Shown here one piece after another: positions 5,360 to 6,329 of a stretch of DNA of 6,329 nt. Positions within the stretch are counted from its first letter, which is position 1. Each line of letters starts with the position of its first letter. Both the position numbers and the translations under genes were made by a program. The notes beneath the pieces were generated by a model. The model was given only the letters and a program-made list of their open reading frames with translations. It ran no database searches and had not been told where the DNA came from. Source of the stretch: Chloroflexota bacterium (GTDB taxonomy: Bacteria; Chloroflexota; UBA6077); assembly GCA_021788565.1 (NCBI GenBank), contig JAJYKO010000348.1:1-6329 (forward strand), in the 5' to 3' direction.

Positions 5360-6235
5360 ATGGAGAAAGAGAAAGCTATCGAGGGCGTGATTGCCTATTT
5401 CCGAAGCGACCAGTGGCGCCGGCTTTGGGCTATGCTGGTGCAGGATACGGATCCGCGACGCACCCACGCACACGTCTATGCTGAGACCTGTGTGGATCCG
5501 GGCGCCCTGCAGCGGATCATTGAGGGGCACCTCGCTCAGCTAGGCAGGCCCATCGCCCGCCGGATCGACGTAATGGCGCCCAAGGCCGGAATGGGGTCCC
5601 TCCACGGGGTAGAGCCGAAGGGCCTGGCCCACTTCGACTGGAACTGGTTCTTCAACCCGGAGGTAGGTCTGGCCGGGACCCAGGGCGGCGAAAAGGGCGA
5701 AAGCGGCTGCAACCTATTGGGCTGGAACGGGACCTACATCGAGGAGTTCTACTCGGGCTTTCCGTTCCGATCGGCGGGACCGCGGGATGAGGATGCGCTG
5801 CGTGCGTTCTTCAAGTCGGACTACTGGCACGATGGGCTGGCCGCCTGTACTCGTCCAGACACGAACCACGGACACATCAACTGCTACACAAGCATTCACC
5901 CCGGGACTATCCGTCTATTCGCGGAAGAGTCATTACGGGAAAAAGGGTGGGAGATATACTACACCTGCCCCAACGTGTACCTTGTGGATGGGCAGTACAC
6001 TGGCAAACTGGTTTTCATGGGCAAGAAGCCCGAGGCAGTCTACGATCTAGGGTGGAAGTTCAAGGCCGACACGGTCATTGGAGAGGTGAACGACCACTGG
6101 GTCTTCGCCGACCAGGTGAACTACGACATCTGGACGCAGGCGATGGTTGATCCGGTGCTGGCTCAGCCCTACCTGAAGCTGAATGAAAGCGAGATCCAGG
6201 GGATTCTGAATGCCATTGCCCCTAAGAAGGGATAA
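5360..6235 (+). CDS. Protein of unknown family made of two similar halves, each with an HxH motif
   Basis: I do not recognise this 291-residue protein. No signal peptide or membrane segment is visible, so it is probably cytoplasmic. It contains an internal duplication. Residues 11-62 align with 148-196: YFRSDQW with FFKSDYW, HAHVYAETCVDPG (36-48) with HGHINCYTSIHPG (170-182), and a glycine 14 residues after each PG. Further on, DWNWFF (93-98) corresponds to DLGWKF (229-234). Each half therefore carries HxH (36/38 and 170/172), which suggests metal or substrate binding; this is inference. It is rich in Trp, Tyr and Phe. ATG 5360 follows an AAAGGGG ribosome site (5348-5354). It lies 149 bp after the transporter in the same direction and is probably part of the same pathway as the ThDP enzyme. 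It could be an enzyme acting on the imported acid or a binding protein. Confidence 0.8.
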   Translation: MEKEKAIEGVIAYFRSDQWRRLWAMLVQDTDPRRTHAHVYAETCVDPGALQRIIEGHLAQLGRPIARRIDVMAPKAGMGSLHGVEPKGLAHFDWNWFFNPEVGLAGTQGGEKGESGCNLLGWNGTYIEEFYSGFPFRSAGPRDEDALRAFFKSDYWHDGLAACTRPDTNHGHINCYTSIHPGTIRLFAEESLREKGWEIYYTCPNVYLVDGQYTGKLVFMGKKPEAVYDLGWKFKADTVIGEVNDHWVFADQVNYDIWTQAMVDPVLAQPYLKLNESEIQGILNAIAPKKG

Positions 6236-6289
6236 GTGCGCGGCACGCAGCAATAGTGTGTCGTTCCCACAGACCCAAACCTGATCATT

Positions 6290-6317
6290 GGCGGCCGAGC
6301 GAAAGTGCTCGGCCGCC
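6290..6317 (+). terminator. Strong hairpin, probable transcription terminator
   Basis: GGCGGCCGAGC (6290-6300) and GCTCGGCCGCC (6307-6317) form a perfect 11-bp stem with a 6-nt loop, 54 bp after the stop codon of the last gene. No T-run follows within the 12 bases that remain, so it is not a textbook intrinsic terminator. Its strength and position still favour transcript end formation or mRNA protection. Confidence 0.6.
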
Positions 6318-6329
6318 GGACTGTACCAT

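Noticed and set aside
5203..5484. GTG-initiated + strand frame overlapping the transporter stop codon
   Set aside because: It runs across the stem-loop and 125 nt into the well-supported gene at 5360 in another frame, and its product resembles nothing I know.

Overview
The window is GC-rich bacterial DNA with five convincing intact genes, all on the + strand, separated by unusually long, repeat-filled gaps. The dispersed GC-rich palindromic repeats (units containing TGTAGGGGC and GGGCCGGC, and a unit whose reverse strand reads REGEAPAEP) recall those I associate with large environmental genomes such as Chloroflexota, Armatimonadota or Planctomycetota. That is an impression from memory, not a taxonomic assignment. 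Nothing here fixes the phylum.

Region 1 (1-1285): a repeat element of about 150 bp (62-210) lies upstream of a two-gene operon. The first gene encodes an ArsR-type repressor of the SdpR kind and the second an SdpI-family membrane protein. They overlap by 8 bp, and the promoter carries two perfect inverted repeats that look like operators. In Bacillus subtilis this pair forms an autorepressor/immunity-receptor circuit against the SdpC toxin. No toxin genes (sdpABC) lie in this window.

Region 2 (1286-1720): a 435-bp gap holds at least five GC-rich palindromic repeat units and a 12-bp tandem repeat, with no credible gene.

Region 3 (1721-6235): a thiamine-diphosphate (ThDP)-dependent enzyme (TTG start), an anion:cation-symporter (ACS) type major facilitator transporter, and a 291-residue protein of unknown family built from two similar halves, each with an HxH motif. 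A transporter for small organic anions beside a ThDP lyase/decarboxylase-like enzyme suggests uptake and breakdown of a small carboxylic acid. The duplicated protein is the least explained part. The genes are not tightly packed. A 547-bp gap between enzyme and transporter contains a decayed 3' end of a GGDEF (diguanylate cyclase) gene, nested hairpins, an imperfect direct repeat of about 30 bp and possible operators. A 149-bp gap between transporter and duplicated protein contains a long stem-loop. A strong hairpin at 6290-6317 probably closes the unit.

The best candidates for something undescribed are the duplicated HxH protein with its ThDP enzyme and transporter neighbours, and the structured gap upstream of the transporter.
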